IMG/VR virus record: IMGVR_UViG_3300009703_004110
Location: 124,001-188,000 of that record
Strand: one strand, 5' to 3'
DNA: 64,000 nucleotides
Source of the DNA: a virus
Shown: piece by piece, positions 33,840 to 42,010 of the stretch
How positions within the stretch are numbered: the first letter of the stretch is position 1
Layout of the letters: each line of letters begins with the position of its first letter
Translations under genes and position numbers: made by a program
Notes under the pieces: model-generated
Told to the model about the DNA's origin: nothing
Database searches by the model: none
Seen by the model: the letters and a program-made list of their open reading frames with translations, nothing else

Positions 33840-34681
33840 TACCAGTTATCCTTATTGGCGAGCATTTTTTCTAAATGAGACTTGAGAAAGCAGGCATCGT
33901 GAGCCATCTTTACTCTATTACATACTTCACAACAAGATACTACATTGTCAAGGCTATAGCCTTTGCTAGAGTCAACTCTGTCCACCCCAAGAGTTTCTAT
34001 CTTGTCCCCGCAATAATTACAAGGCTTCTGCCAAAAAGTAGAAAACTGTTCGTCAGTTAGATTCCAAGCAAATCCTCTTTTCTTTGCATTAAACTTATAT
34101 TTAGATAGCTTACCTGCGAGAGTGGCGTTATGTATTTTAGCATAGGCACGCTCCTGCTTTCTGGCTTTTTCTAGATTTTCACTTCGCCACTTATTCTTTG
34201 CAACTCTTCTCTTTTCGCGATATACCTCATCATCTTTATATTTTTCCTTGTGCCATTTGGCCTTGCAGGGTTTGCAAACTACTCCAAATCCATCATCCCT
34301 TGACTTATCCTTATAAAAGTCATCAACTGATAACGTTAGCTTACAATGCGAGCATCGTTTTTCTATTTTATCTGAAAATATACCACTTGCTGCATTTTTC
34401 TTTCTCTTTTTAATACGACAAAGTTTGCACACATTCTCCCTACCATCCGCAAGAAGCTTTGATTTATTAAAGCTATCCATAGGTAATAATTCCGAACAAG
34501 CTTTGCAGGTCTTTTCTATTCTATCTATATCATATTTAATTCTTGGAACCGGCACTCTTTTGGCATTTTTTACTTTACTAGTACAGGTTCTGCACCTATT
34601 AGAATATCCATCTTTAGTTGCCTTATTTAAACTATATGCCTCATATGGCATAGGATCTTTACAGTAGTTACAAGTCTTCAT
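33839..34681 (-). CDS. HNH homing endonuclease with three zinc fingers (about 280 aa)
   Basis: The N-terminal two thirds hold three copies of a CxxC ... DGxxxxCxxC finger (first CNYCKDPMPYEAY, then CKACSELLPMDSF and CSHCKLTLSVDDF). The C-terminus is an HNH nuclease: PCNYCGDKIETLGVDRVD, GYSLDNVVSCC, EVCNRVK. Such proteins bind and nick specific phage sites and spread by homing. Start taken at 34681 (MKTCNYCK), which follows GGAGGAGGG; the longer frame from 34708 begins inside the promoter-like site. It lies right after the capsid terminator and heads the small-gene island. Confidence 0.85.
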   Translation of the reverse strand: MKTCNYCKDPMPYEAYSLNKATKDGYSNRCRTCTSKVKNAKRVPVPRIKYDIDRIEKTCKACSELLPMDSFNKSKLLADGRENVCKLCRIKKRKKNAASGIFSDKIEKRCSHCKLTLSVDDFYKDKSRDDGFGVVCKPCKAKWHKEKYKDDEVYREKRRVAKNKWRSENLEKARKQERAYAKIHNATLAGKLSKYKFNAKKRGFAWNLTDEQFSTFWQKPCNYCGDKIETLGVDRVDSSKGYSLDNVVSCCEVCNRVKMAHDACFLKSHLEKMLANKDNW

Positions 34682-34698
34682 CCCTCCTCCATACATAT

Positions 34699-34727
34699 AT
34701 TTTACCATCGTGAAGCATCGAAATCAA
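34699..34727 (-). promoter_or_regulatory. Sigma-70-like promoter for the HNH/small-gene island
   Basis: On the minus strand TTGATT (34722-34727), a 17-base spacer and TAAAAT (34699-34704) lie just upstream of the GGAGGAGGG site and the HNH start at 34681. The match to a host sigma-70 promoter is good and the place (between the capsid terminator and the island) is logical. Transcription would begin only about ten bases before the start codon. Confidence 0.45.
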
Positions 34728-34806
34728 AAAAATTTGGATTGGGTGTGAAAATTTTATTTCTTAGTGACGACCCACCCAAGCCAAAGCAGCATCAGAGGCG
34801 AAAAAA

Positions 34807-34834
34807 AATCCCTGTCTCCGAAGAGTCAGGGATT
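34807..34834 (-). terminator. Rho-independent terminator after the major capsid gene
   Basis: Arms AATCCCTG and CAGGGATT (34807-34814 and 34827-34834) with a short inner stem are followed on the minus strand by eight T. It sits 33 bases past the capsid stop codon and separates capsid transcription from the island. Confidence 0.85.
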
Positions 34835-34866
34835 AATTATACGGAATCCTCAATGAGGACTAGGGT

Positions 34867-35880
34867 TTAGTCAGTGACAAAGCCACTGCCGACACCTCGG
34901 GGGTTTACAATCCCAATTCCGATTATTTCGCTGACTACCCAGCCAAGCTTCAACTGCTTAGGCTCGTCAGCAGGCAGTACCTCGATGTCCTGACGGACAG
35001 GCATTACACCTACGAACTCTGGATCCGCTACTGCGAAGACCTGCTTGTTAGTAACAACCTTGGAGACGATGATATCAGCACCGAAGATTGAACCATAAAG
35101 TCCAGTCTGTAGTAGTTCACGCTGAGTCACAGGATCGACCTGAGACGCACCACCGGCACCAGCAGACTCCCAATTAAGGATGTCAGTGAATTCATTGATG
35201 TGCATGAAGTACTTAGCAGTCACGAGGTCCCAACGATCGACCTGACGCTTTAGGTTTAGAAGACCGACCTTAGCCAGTTCATCAGTGGTAGTACCGTTGT
35301 CCAATGTCTGCAACTGGTTCTCACCACCTGCGTTGTTGTCACCGGCGAAATCAAGAGCGGCGAATACGTTAGCATCCTCCTGCGCCTGGATTTCCTGACG
35401 GGCCTTTTGCTGAGCACGATCGATTACATTGAATCTACGCCTCTTGACTTCAGCAATACGGACGGTTGGGTTTGAAACTACTTCAAACTCTGGGATGGTT
35501 ACTCTGTCACCGAAGACACGGGACTCAGGCGCGGTACCATTGCTAGATATAACAACAGCTCCTACGTCGATATCACGGTCGTAGACAGGTAGAGCACCTT
35601 GTGGAAGTGGATCGACTACGAGAGCCTTTCTACCTACACCTTGGTAATCAAGGTTCCTACGAATAGGATTAGCCATAGCTTGACCGAGGGCAGTCTTACC
35701 TTCTTGAGTCATAAGAGCCTGCTTGATCATTTCGTCTCTCTGCTCTTCATTTAATGAAGAACCCTGAGATAGAGCTGAGCTAGAAGGTGCCAATTCTTCA
35801 ATGATGGAAGCGTATCTAACAATCTGCGCTAGAGCATCTTTTACGTTGCCGGCGTTTAATTCGCCTTGTGTATTAAACAT
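34867..35880 (-). CDS. Major capsid protein, HK97 fold (337 aa)
   Basis: A 337-residue protein of the HK97 type: a helical N-terminal arm (about 1-70), then a P-domain and E-loop pattern (YDRDIDVGAVVIS, RVFGDRVTIPEFEVV), a helical KRRRFNVIDRAQQKARQEI spine, and a C-terminal beta region ending in LGWVVSEIIGIGIVNPRG. It has its own strong ribosome site (AAGGAG) and is followed by a strong terminator, as expected for the most abundant virion protein. It lies after the scaffold/protease and other head genes. No delta-domain or separate scaffold part is visible in it. Confidence 0.85.
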   Translation of the reverse strand: MFNTQGELNAGNVKDALAQIVRYASIIEELAPSSSALSQGSSLNEEQRDEMIKQALMTQEGKTALGQAMANPIRRNLDYQGVGRKALVVDPLPQGALPVYDRDIDVGAVVISSNGTAPESRVFGDRVTIPEFEVVSNPTVRIAEVKRRRFNVIDRAQQKARQEIQAQEDANVFAALDFAGDNNAGGENQLQTLDNGTTTDELAKVGLLNLKRQVDRWDLVTAKYFMHINEFTDILNWESAGAGGASQVDPVTQRELLQTGLYGSIFGADIIVSKVVTNKQVFAVADPEFVGVMPVRQDIEVLPADEPKQLKLGWVVSEIIGIGIVNPRGVGSGFVTD

Positions 35881-35901
35881 AATTTAGTTACTCCTTTAAG
35901 A

Positions 35902-36564
35902 TTACATCTGTAGGCCAGCAAGGTAGAAGGCACCATACTGAGAAGCGGTAGAAGAAGCACCTGCCTGGGTATCAGTAGTAGATACTAGAGAGATGTCGTC
36001 AACGCGCCCAATATGTAGGCCAACGGCCTGCCCATTGCTGGTTGATGTGGTGGTTAGTTTTCCATCGTTAGTTGCATCTGCTGCGTCGCCATAAATTGCG
36101 TCATTCAAAGAAGCTGCAGTGTATTCAGATTCTGCGGTCCAAGCATCCTTAGTAACTCCGTAAAGTCCTGGCTTGGTCCATAGGGTTGCTTTACCTGATC
36201 CTACGATGGTGGAAGGGCCGACAACGACGACACCTGCGGTAGAAGAGTCACCGAATCCGGTTCCCTTACCTGTGGTGGCGCCAATTACGGTACCGAACAA
36301 AGTTCCATAGCTCTGAGAGCCATCACCCTGTACTGAAGTACCTTCATCGACTAGGCCGTGGAAAACTGCCACGGCAGAGACACTTCCAAGAATAAGATGA
36401 ATTTGCGGACCTGGGTCGCCAAAAACGTCAGCAGCATATAAATCTGTATTGACGGTTAGCGCCTGAAGTGTCGCAACCTCACCACCCTTGACTAAGGCTC
36501 TATTGTCGTCCTCAAGGTCGAACTGGCCTAATGGCTCAATTCCTGGTTGTAATGGTTTTAACAT
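35902..36564 (-). CDS. Putative capsid decoration or head protein (220 aa)
   Basis: A glycine/serine/threonine-rich, beta-type protein directly upstream of the capsid gene. It has a strand-rich middle (HLILGSVSAVAVFHGLV), long Gly-Ser linkers (GDSSTAGVVVVGPSTIVGS) and a C-terminus ending in YGAFYLAGLQM. Decoration or stabilising proteins of this size often neighbour the capsid gene. No catalytic motif. Decoration role is inference from position and composition. Confidence 0.45.
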   Translation of the reverse strand: MLKPLQPGIEPLGQFDLEDDNRALVKGGEVATLQALTVNTDLYAADVFGDPGPQIHLILGSVSAVAVFHGLVDEGTSVQGDGSQSYGTLFGTVIGATTGKGTGFGDSSTAGVVVVGPSTIVGSGKATLWTKPGLYGVTKDAWTAESEYTAASLNDAIYGDAADATNDGKLTTTSTSNGQAVGLHIGRVDDISLVSTTDTQAGASSTASQYGAFYLAGLQM

Positions 36565-36589
36565 TTATTATTACTCCTACATTAGACAA

Positions 36590-39193
36590 TTATTTGTCTA
36601 GTATATTGTTTATAGTTGTATCTATTAATTCAGAAACTTCAAAAAATCCAGCTTTATCAGCTTGATTTGCAATTTTGGTCAAAGCCATAATCACTTCGAG
36701 ATTTGCGTGCTTTCCTCTAAAGTTTCCTGTAGGAGCGCTCTTAGCCACACCTTCAGAATGTGATTTCTGCTCTAATGAATTTTCAACAAGCCCGCCATTT
36801 CCCATTGCGTCTGCGACAACAATAGCTTCAGGGTGAGCCTCCTGAACCAAGTCAGCACCTTTCTCTCCATGTAATTCATAAAGGTCGCGGTAATCTGCCT
36901 TGGATTTGTCCGCTTTCGTATTGTACTGACTCTTAAGTCCAGCAAAATACGATTTGGCATATTGGTCTGAAAGACCAACGATAGCGTCACTTATATACTT
37001 ATTTGGATATTCGTTTGCCATCTTCACTCCAATGGTCGATCTATTAGTAGATCTCTTAATTAAGTCTGTGTATATTACTAGATTTTCAGCTCGTCTTGAA
37101 CGACCTCTTCTTCTATAATACTTAACAGCATTTTTCCATCCACTATGACGCCTTCTTCCCTGTTTTGGTATAGCGTGTCTCATGAATTTTCTCAATTGAG
37201 AAGGAGTGTGAACGCCTTCTTTATAGAGATACCCAAGCGAATTTAGATAGTCTACTTCCGGCCTACCAGTCTTTCTAATAAATCCGCCCCACTGATTATC
37301 TGGATCTACGAAAGCTTTGCCGACAGGATGGTTGAGTAATCTCTTGACCATTCTGAACGCTGTGCTTCTAAACCCTGCCGGGGTATCTGTTATATCTATT
37401 GGGACACCATAGACATCTAGAATTGTCCTTTCACCTTCTACGCCTTCGCCGATTCTTGGAGATGCAACAGGTTTAGTTCCTTGCTGTACACCGCCTTCTG
37501 TGCCTGCTCCTGCACCGACTCCCTGACCGCCACTAATACTTTCTCCGCCACCCGCATTGATAAGTGCTCGGAATTGCTCTTTTGCAGAACCAAGAGCTGC
37601 TAACAGTTCCTGATCCGCCGCAAGAGTATCCTCCCAGTGATTTGCTGCTGACAAATGTTCAGCAATATCATCACTACTTCTCATAAAATTAGTCGTCTCA
37701 GTTTTAAGTTCGCTAAGCTGTACCATTGCTTCGTCTTTCTCTTCGTCAGTTGACTCCGAAAGATTGTAAAGTACAGAGGCAGAACGCTGATTATCTCCAA
37801 GCTCATCAACCATATGCTGGTTGTGAGTTTCACCAGGACTAGCTGCAACAAACCTTAAAGCCTTATGCTTAGCCGTGGAAGCAATGATAGCCTTATGAAG
37901 ACGATTAATAGCCTCTTGATATGCGGCTAATTTATCGGCATCTCCCGAGATATAAGCCCAAATATTATCCCAGTTAAAATATACAGCAAGAAGAATAGCT
38001 CCAACTGCCGCATATGTTATTCCCTTAATTGCAAGGCCCGCAACAGTGCCCTCACCCATAAGCTTTTGGAGCCATTGAAGATTGCCACGCCTTATTGCCT
38101 GTAGCCAGGTTTCTGGTAAGTCGGAAGCCTTAACCGCTTTTTTTCCGGCCTTTCTTCCGGAATCTGCGAACTGCTTACATAGTTTTTTAATTGCCTCTTG
38201 ATTACCGGCAGATGTCTTTGCCACAGCCTCAATCTGTCCAACAAGCTCTTGCTTAAGCTCTCCCAAGCCAAAACGCATAGAGCCGGCAATCTCTTCGGCT
38301 GCCGCTATATTTCTTTCGGCTATGGCTCTAACCTCATCTGTCATAGTAGAGAGTGTGCCTTTTACTTCTCGTACTGAACCTTCTAGTACAACAACAGCTT
38401 CTTCTAGAACACCTAATTGCTGACTAGATGTATTTAAATCATCCGCCAGTTTGGTAACTTCTGGAGTTACTGCTCCACCAGAATTAACAATTGCAGTGGT
38501 TAAATCTTCAACCGCTGGAGCTTCTGCCTTTAATGTTGCATCAGCAGGGTTCGGCTTCGTAGGCGAAACCTCTGGAGCTTCAGGCTTTGCAGCTGGAGCC
38601 TCAGGCTTTACCGGAGGAACCTCCGGAGCATCAGGTTTTACTGTCGGAGCATCTGGTACCTTTACTGGCGGCACATCTGTCCTAGCTGCCGCAGTAGTTA
38701 ATTCTGCTATACGTGAGTCTAGTCCGGTCGTCACCCCTGGGATGCCATTATTTATACGGATTGCAAGATACTTTTCAACAGCAACTGCCGCTTCTGGAGT
38801 TGACTCTGCAAAGTCGATAGACTCTCGCGCCTTTTCTAGTAGCTGCTTAAACTTGCCTAACTCTTCGGATGATCTTTGCAAATAAGCTATATCGTCCCAG
38901 CCATCTCCGGCCGCCTCTTTAGTAGCCTTTGCTAAAATTCGAAACTGTTCATCTAAAGACTTTAAGTTAACTTTAAATAGATCTTCAAACATGCTATGAA
39001 ATTCAGCTGTATTTTTAAGAGTAACCTTTGTAGCTACGGTTGCAAACCCAAGAGCATCATCAATATATTTGGCAAAGTCGCCAAACGCACCAACAGCCAT
39101 ATCAGCCTTGCTGCCCTTCTTTTCGATAAAAGAATGCATTACAGACGAATATATGTCGAATACTTCAGATAAAGATACTGGTTGAATTTTCAT
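36590..39193 (-). CDS. Large head-module protein with membrane-like segment (867 aa)
   Basis: Residues 1-160 are helical. Then comes a proline/alanine-rich repeat region (about 180-230) made of KPEAP/KPDAP-like units. Around 385-410 there is a hydrophobic stretch (ITYAAVGAILLAVYFNW), followed by coiled regions. The C-terminal third is basic (RRRHSGWKNAVKYYRRRGR) and ends in an amphipathic helix motif ALTKIANQADKAGFFEVSEL. The size, basic patch and membrane-like segment would fit an internal head protein or one ejected with DNA. No catalytic motif recognised. Confidence 0.45.
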   Translation of the reverse strand: MKIQPVSLSEVFDIYSSVMHSFIEKKGSKADMAVGAFGDFAKYIDDALGFATVATKVTLKNTAEFHSMFEDLFKVNLKSLDEQFRILAKATKEAAGDGWDDIAYLQRSSEELGKFKQLLEKARESIDFAESTPEAAVAVEKYLAIRINNGIPGVTTGLDSRIAELTTAAARTDVPPVKVPDAPTVKPDAPEVPPVKPEAPAAKPEAPEVSPTKPNPADATLKAEAPAVEDLTTAIVNSGGAVTPEVTKLADDLNTSSQQLGVLEEAVVVLEGSVREVKGTLSTMTDEVRAIAERNIAAAEEIAGSMRFGLGELKQELVGQIEAVAKTSAGNQEAIKKLCKQFADSGRKAGKKAVKASDLPETWLQAIRRGNLQWLQKLMGEGTVAGLAIKGITYAAVGAILLAVYFNWDNIWAYISGDADKLAAYQEAINRLHKAIIASTAKHKALRFVAASPGETHNQHMVDELGDNQRSASVLYNLSESTDEEKDEAMVQLSELKTETTNFMRSSDDIAEHLSAANHWEDTLAADQELLAALGSAKEQFRALINAGGGESISGGQGVGAGAGTEGGVQQGTKPVASPRIGEGVEGERTILDVYGVPIDITDTPAGFRSTAFRMVKRLLNHPVGKAFVDPDNQWGGFIRKTGRPEVDYLNSLGYLYKEGVHTPSQLRKFMRHAIPKQGRRRHSGWKNAVKYYRRRGRSRRAENLVIYTDLIKRSTNRSTIGVKMANEYPNKYISDAIVGLSDQYAKSYFAGLKSQYNTKADKSKADYRDLYELHGEKGADLVQEAHPEAIVVADAMGNGGLVENSLEQKSHSEGVAKSAPTGNFRGKHANLEVIMALTKIANQADKAGFFEVSELIDTTINNILDK

Positions 39194-39194
39194 T

Positions 39195-39572
39195 TTAATC
39201 TCCGGAGATTTCGGAAATGGTACGTTCTATACGATATGCGAGTTTAATATTTCCTAAATCAGCAGCCGCTTGTGCTGCAGCCTTTAGCTCATCTAATAGA
39301 GACTGCTGAGCAGACGCGTGCTCTTCTTCACTAATGCCATCTGCTTCACCATCGTCAGCAAGCTTCGCACTCTGCTCTACAACTGTTTCTATCGCCGCAG
39401 CTGCAGGTGTTCCTGCATCTTTAATATCAGTTAACTTCTGAACAGTCTGAGCAGTTTGCGCTTGAACCATGAGTTCCAACTTCTTTGCAGTTTCAAGAAT
39501 ATACTTTTCTAACTCTTGAGCCACAACGCTCTTTTTCCACGCTTGTCTAGTTGTAAGATCCCATTTTGCCAT
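39195..39572 (-). CDS. Helical alanine/glutamate-rich protein (125 aa)
   Basis: A mostly helical protein with a coiled-coil-like middle (LETAKKLELMVQAQTAQTV) and a C-terminal motif AAAQAAADLGNIKLAYRIER that resembles the C-terminal helices of two other head-module proteins. Its stop lies one base from the start of the 867-residue gene. A strong GGAG site precedes its ATG. Function unknown; could be a scaffold or head component. Confidence 0.55.
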   Translation of the reverse strand: MAKWDLTTRQAWKKSVVAQELEKYILETAKKLELMVQAQTAQTVQKLTDIKDAGTPAAAAIETVVEQSAKLADDGEADGISEEEHASAQQSLLDELKAAAQAAADLGNIKLAYRIERTISEISGD

Positions 39573-39673
39573 TATATCTCCTTAGCTATAATAACTATAT
39601 AAATTAGTATGTTTTATTAGAAGCTAAATTGCTTCATATGCACTATCAAATATTTTTGTTCTTCCAAAATCTT

Positions 39674-39817
39674 TCATTTATTTTCCCTTCTAACTCTTTT
39701 AATTACATTTCTGCTAACAGAGAAGCGTTGGGCTAGTGCTTTGCCGCTTAACGTATATGACATAATCAAATCTATTTGTTCTTTAGTAAATTCAATTCTA
39801 TTGACAAGCTTTACGCC
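39674..39817 (-). pseudogene. Orphan C-terminal HTH of the GIY-YIG endonuclease (frameshifted)
   Basis: In the frame next to the endonuclease the DNA reads LVNRIEFTKEQIDLIMSYTL then SGKALAQRFSVSRNVIKRV, a classic homing-endonuclease helix-turn-helix (the Tn-type intron-encoded repeat). It would follow directly after the nuclease's last NUMOD3 element if one base were removed between about 39808 and 39819. The endonuclease frame instead stops at a TAG 20 bases later. A start codon for an independent protein is not convincing. About 100 further bases to the next gene hold nothing recognised. Confidence 0.65.
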
Positions 39818-40556
39818 CCTTAAGAGCTGCCGATATCTTAGCCTTTGTTTCTTCAGGAAGAGGGACGCCCTTGTTGTGAGCGATTCTATCAGGAGCGGTG
39901 AGTGCGCCATGCTTTCTTAATCTCTGTTCATGCATATCACAATAACGTATTCCATTAACTTTGAATCCATCGGTTCTTTCGCATCCTGGTGCGTTGCAAA
40001 CTTTGGAGCCATAGTTTTTATCAAATGTTATTTTCCTTTTATCCAGCTCATCTTGAGTTGGCTGGTAACCTTTTTTGTAATTACCAGCATGAAGATTTTC
40101 TTTGTGATGTTCTGATATTTTTCTTTTATGTTCTTCAGAAAGTTTTCTGCCTCGATTAGCTTCGTGAGCTTTTTTTATACTTTCAAGAGTATGGTGCTTG
40201 TGCCAATCTTCGGACATCTTCTTCTTTGTTTCTTCGGAGTGTTTCCAGCCCCCACGAGTATTCCCGCCGGGCCTTAGATTGTATCCAAACTTTTTATCTT
40301 GAGACTTATATTGTCTTATTACCCTTGCCTCTGCTAAGTCGCAATCATTTTTAAAAATATGCTCCTCAAGGATTTCGAAAGTAAAGTTTTTAACTCCATG
40401 TTTATTTATCGCATGATGAACATACTGATTGGTCTTTTTATTCTTAGCCAAATATCTATGCCTATACCATCTAGCCATGGGATCTGCACTCTGACCTATG
40501 TAGACTTTTTTATTCAGAATATTTGTTATTTTATATATGTAGTATTTTTTGGACAT
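39798..40556 (-). CDS. GIY-YIG homing endonuclease (252 aa; C-terminus frameshifted)
   Basis: Residues 5-95 are a GIY-YIG nuclease: YYIYKITNILNKKVYIGQS, then the R (ARWYRHR) and a Glu near 77, and GYNLRPGG with the conserved Asn. Three NUMOD3 helix modules follow (HSEETKKKMSE, LSEEHKRKISE, LPEETKAKISAALKGRK) and a zinc-finger-like CNAPGCERTDG ... YCDMHEQ segment. It is a DNA-binding, site-specific homing endonuclease. The frame ends early; the expected HTH lies in the next frame. It interrupts the head operon between two structural genes. Confidence 0.85.
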   Translation of the reverse strand: MSKKYYIYKITNILNKKVYIGQSADPMARWYRHRYLAKNKKTNQYVHHAINKHGVKNFTFEILEEHIFKNDCDLAEARVIRQYKSQDKKFGYNLRPGGNTRGGWKHSEETKKKMSEDWHKHHTLESIKKAHEANRGRKLSEEHKRKISEHHKENLHAGNYKKGYQPTQDELDKRKITFDKNYGSKVCNAPGCERTDGFKVNGIRYCDMHEQRLRKHGALTAPDRIAHNKGVPLPEETKAKISAALKGRKACQ

Positions 40557-40594
40557 TATTTGCCCTCCAATTTACATTATACGCAATTTCTCCT

Positions 40595-41290
40595 TTAAAG
40601 CCACATAAACTCTAATGTTCCGTTGACAGAACTCGGCGGACCAGTAACATATGCAATTGCCGGATGGTTTTCTGTTGGCTGCTCAGTAGTAAGCTTTCCA
40701 TCCAATCCAACATATAGGTTGGCATTCAATGGATAGAGCTGAAGAGTATCAAACTGGTCTGTAGCATAGATGCCACGCTGATAATGGACGGTAATTCTAC
40801 CAGACCCGATGGTTGAGTCATCTCCTGGCTTAGTAGCTATACGATAGGCATAACTAACAACTACTTTAAATGCGTTAAAATCTCCATCGCCATCTGTATC
40901 ATAATTAAGTGCCGTACCTGCTGGAACCGTAATAATGCCATTTACATCATTAAGCTCTACAGTTATAGTTGAGGTAAAACTATTTCTGTTAATGTGCGGA
41001 AATTCAAGAGGGCCCATTTGATCCGTAGAGGTCACTCTAACACCATTTGATTCTGTAATATGCAAAGTATTAACTTCGATAATCACAACTTCATCAATTT
41101 GTGATTTAGTAAACGCACTAGTTCTTACATCATCAATAATACCGAGCGGAGCTGTACCATCACTGACACCGGCTATAATGTCATTACCCAAAATCTTAAG
41201 CTGCGCAATCATTCCTGATTCGAACTCTGCAGTAGGATCCAGGGGATAACTTGCTGGCAAACCTGTTCCGGTATGTACAACTCTTAACAT
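40595..41290 (-). CDS. Head-module structural protein (231 aa)
   Basis: A beta-rich protein starting after a terminator, with a good GGAGG site before its ATG. It contains strands such as AQLKILGNDIIAGVSDGTAP and VVSYAYRIATKPGDDSTIG and a final NGTLEFMWL. Aspartate-rich loops (DTDGDGDFN) are common in exposed virion domains. Its place between scaffold/protease and capsid genes suggests a head protein such as a decoration or vertex protein. No family recognised. Confidence 0.5.
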   Translation of the reverse strand: MLRVVHTGTGLPASYPLDPTAEFESGMIAQLKILGNDIIAGVSDGTAPLGIIDDVRTSAFTKSQIDEVVIIEVNTLHITESNGVRVTSTDQMGPLEFPHINRNSFTSTITVELNDVNGIITVPAGTALNYDTDGDGDFNAFKVVVSYAYRIATKPGDDSTIGSGRITVHYQRGIYATDQFDTLQLYPLNANLYVGLDGKLTTEQPTENHPAIAYVTGPPSSVNGTLEFMWL

Positions 41291-41336
41291 ATGTTTTCCT
41301 CCACGGTATTCAGTTTAAAGAGAATAATTAATAAAA

Positions 41337-41364
41337 AAGGAAGGATATAGAAACATCCTTCCTT
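41337..41364 (-). terminator. Rho-independent terminator closing the scaffold/protease operon
   Basis: A perfect ten-base stem (AAGGAAGGAT, 41337-41346, with its complement 41355-41364) and an eight-base loop, followed on the minus strand by TTTTTTAT. It lies 24 bases past the stop of the 201-residue gene. The symmetric stem has an A-run on the other side too, so it could work in both directions. Confidence 0.85.
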
Positions 41365-41387
41365 TTATCATACTATAGCAAACGGCA

Positions 41388-41993
41388 TTAAGCCTTTTTA
41401 ATTTTCTCTATAGTCACCAAAACCATATCAGAAGCGATCTGGTTACCTGATTCAGTTAACTCTTTAGCCATTTTTTGAAGTTCAGAAACAACATGGAGTC
41501 GATCAGACGCTTCTTTAACGAAGTCATCTTTGATACTCATAGCTGTAGTTTCTACAATATCAGAAGCAAAGCCGTGCCCTTTCACTCTTAAGCTGCCAGC
41601 AATCTTACCAAGACCGTTCAGAATATGACCGGCCGTGGCATCGAAATAGTCAGACTCAGATAACTGAGCATCTTCTGCCATAGAAGGATCGCAAGCGCAA
41701 GATTCTTGAGCACACTTCTTACAGACAGCTAAAGCCTCCATCGAGTCAATGCTGCCATCAAGTGCCCCACTAATATCGTCCATTGATACTTCTGTAGACA
41801 TAAGAAAAGATTCAGCACTAGGCTCCACATCAGTGGCTTCTGCTTCTAGATCAGGATTTAAAACAGCTTCTACAGGATCATCAATCGGAGACTCAAAAAG
41901 TTCTTGAGACTCCTTGATAATCTTTGCTCGCTCCTCAAGAATTCTTTGATATTCTTGAGCAATACTATCACCATTAAATCTATTACCAAGCAT
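41388..41993 (-). CDS. Helical head-module protein with cysteine cluster (201 aa)
   Basis: An acidic, helical protein with a cysteine cluster (CKKCAQESCACD, about residues 90-101) that could bind a metal, and a C-terminal helix motif LQKMAKELTESGNQIASDMV related to the tails of two other head-module proteins. It follows the protease/scaffold gene by 17 bases and ends before a terminator. Function unknown. Confidence 0.5.
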   Translation of the reverse strand: MLGNRFNGDSIAQEYQRILEERAKIIKESQELFESPIDDPVEAVLNPDLEAEATDVEPSAESFLMSTEVSMDDISGALDGSIDSMEALAVCKKCAQESCACDPSMAEDAQLSESDYFDATAGHILNGLGKIAGSLRVKGHGFASDIVETTAMSIKDDFVKEASDRLHVVSELQKMAKELTESGNQIASDMVLVTIEKIKKA

Positions 41994-42010
41994 TGGAATC
42001 TCCTTTTAGA

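Noticed and set aside
36772-36990. Overlapping minus-strand frame inside the 867-residue gene
   Set aside because: Alternate frame of a long real gene with no start signal.
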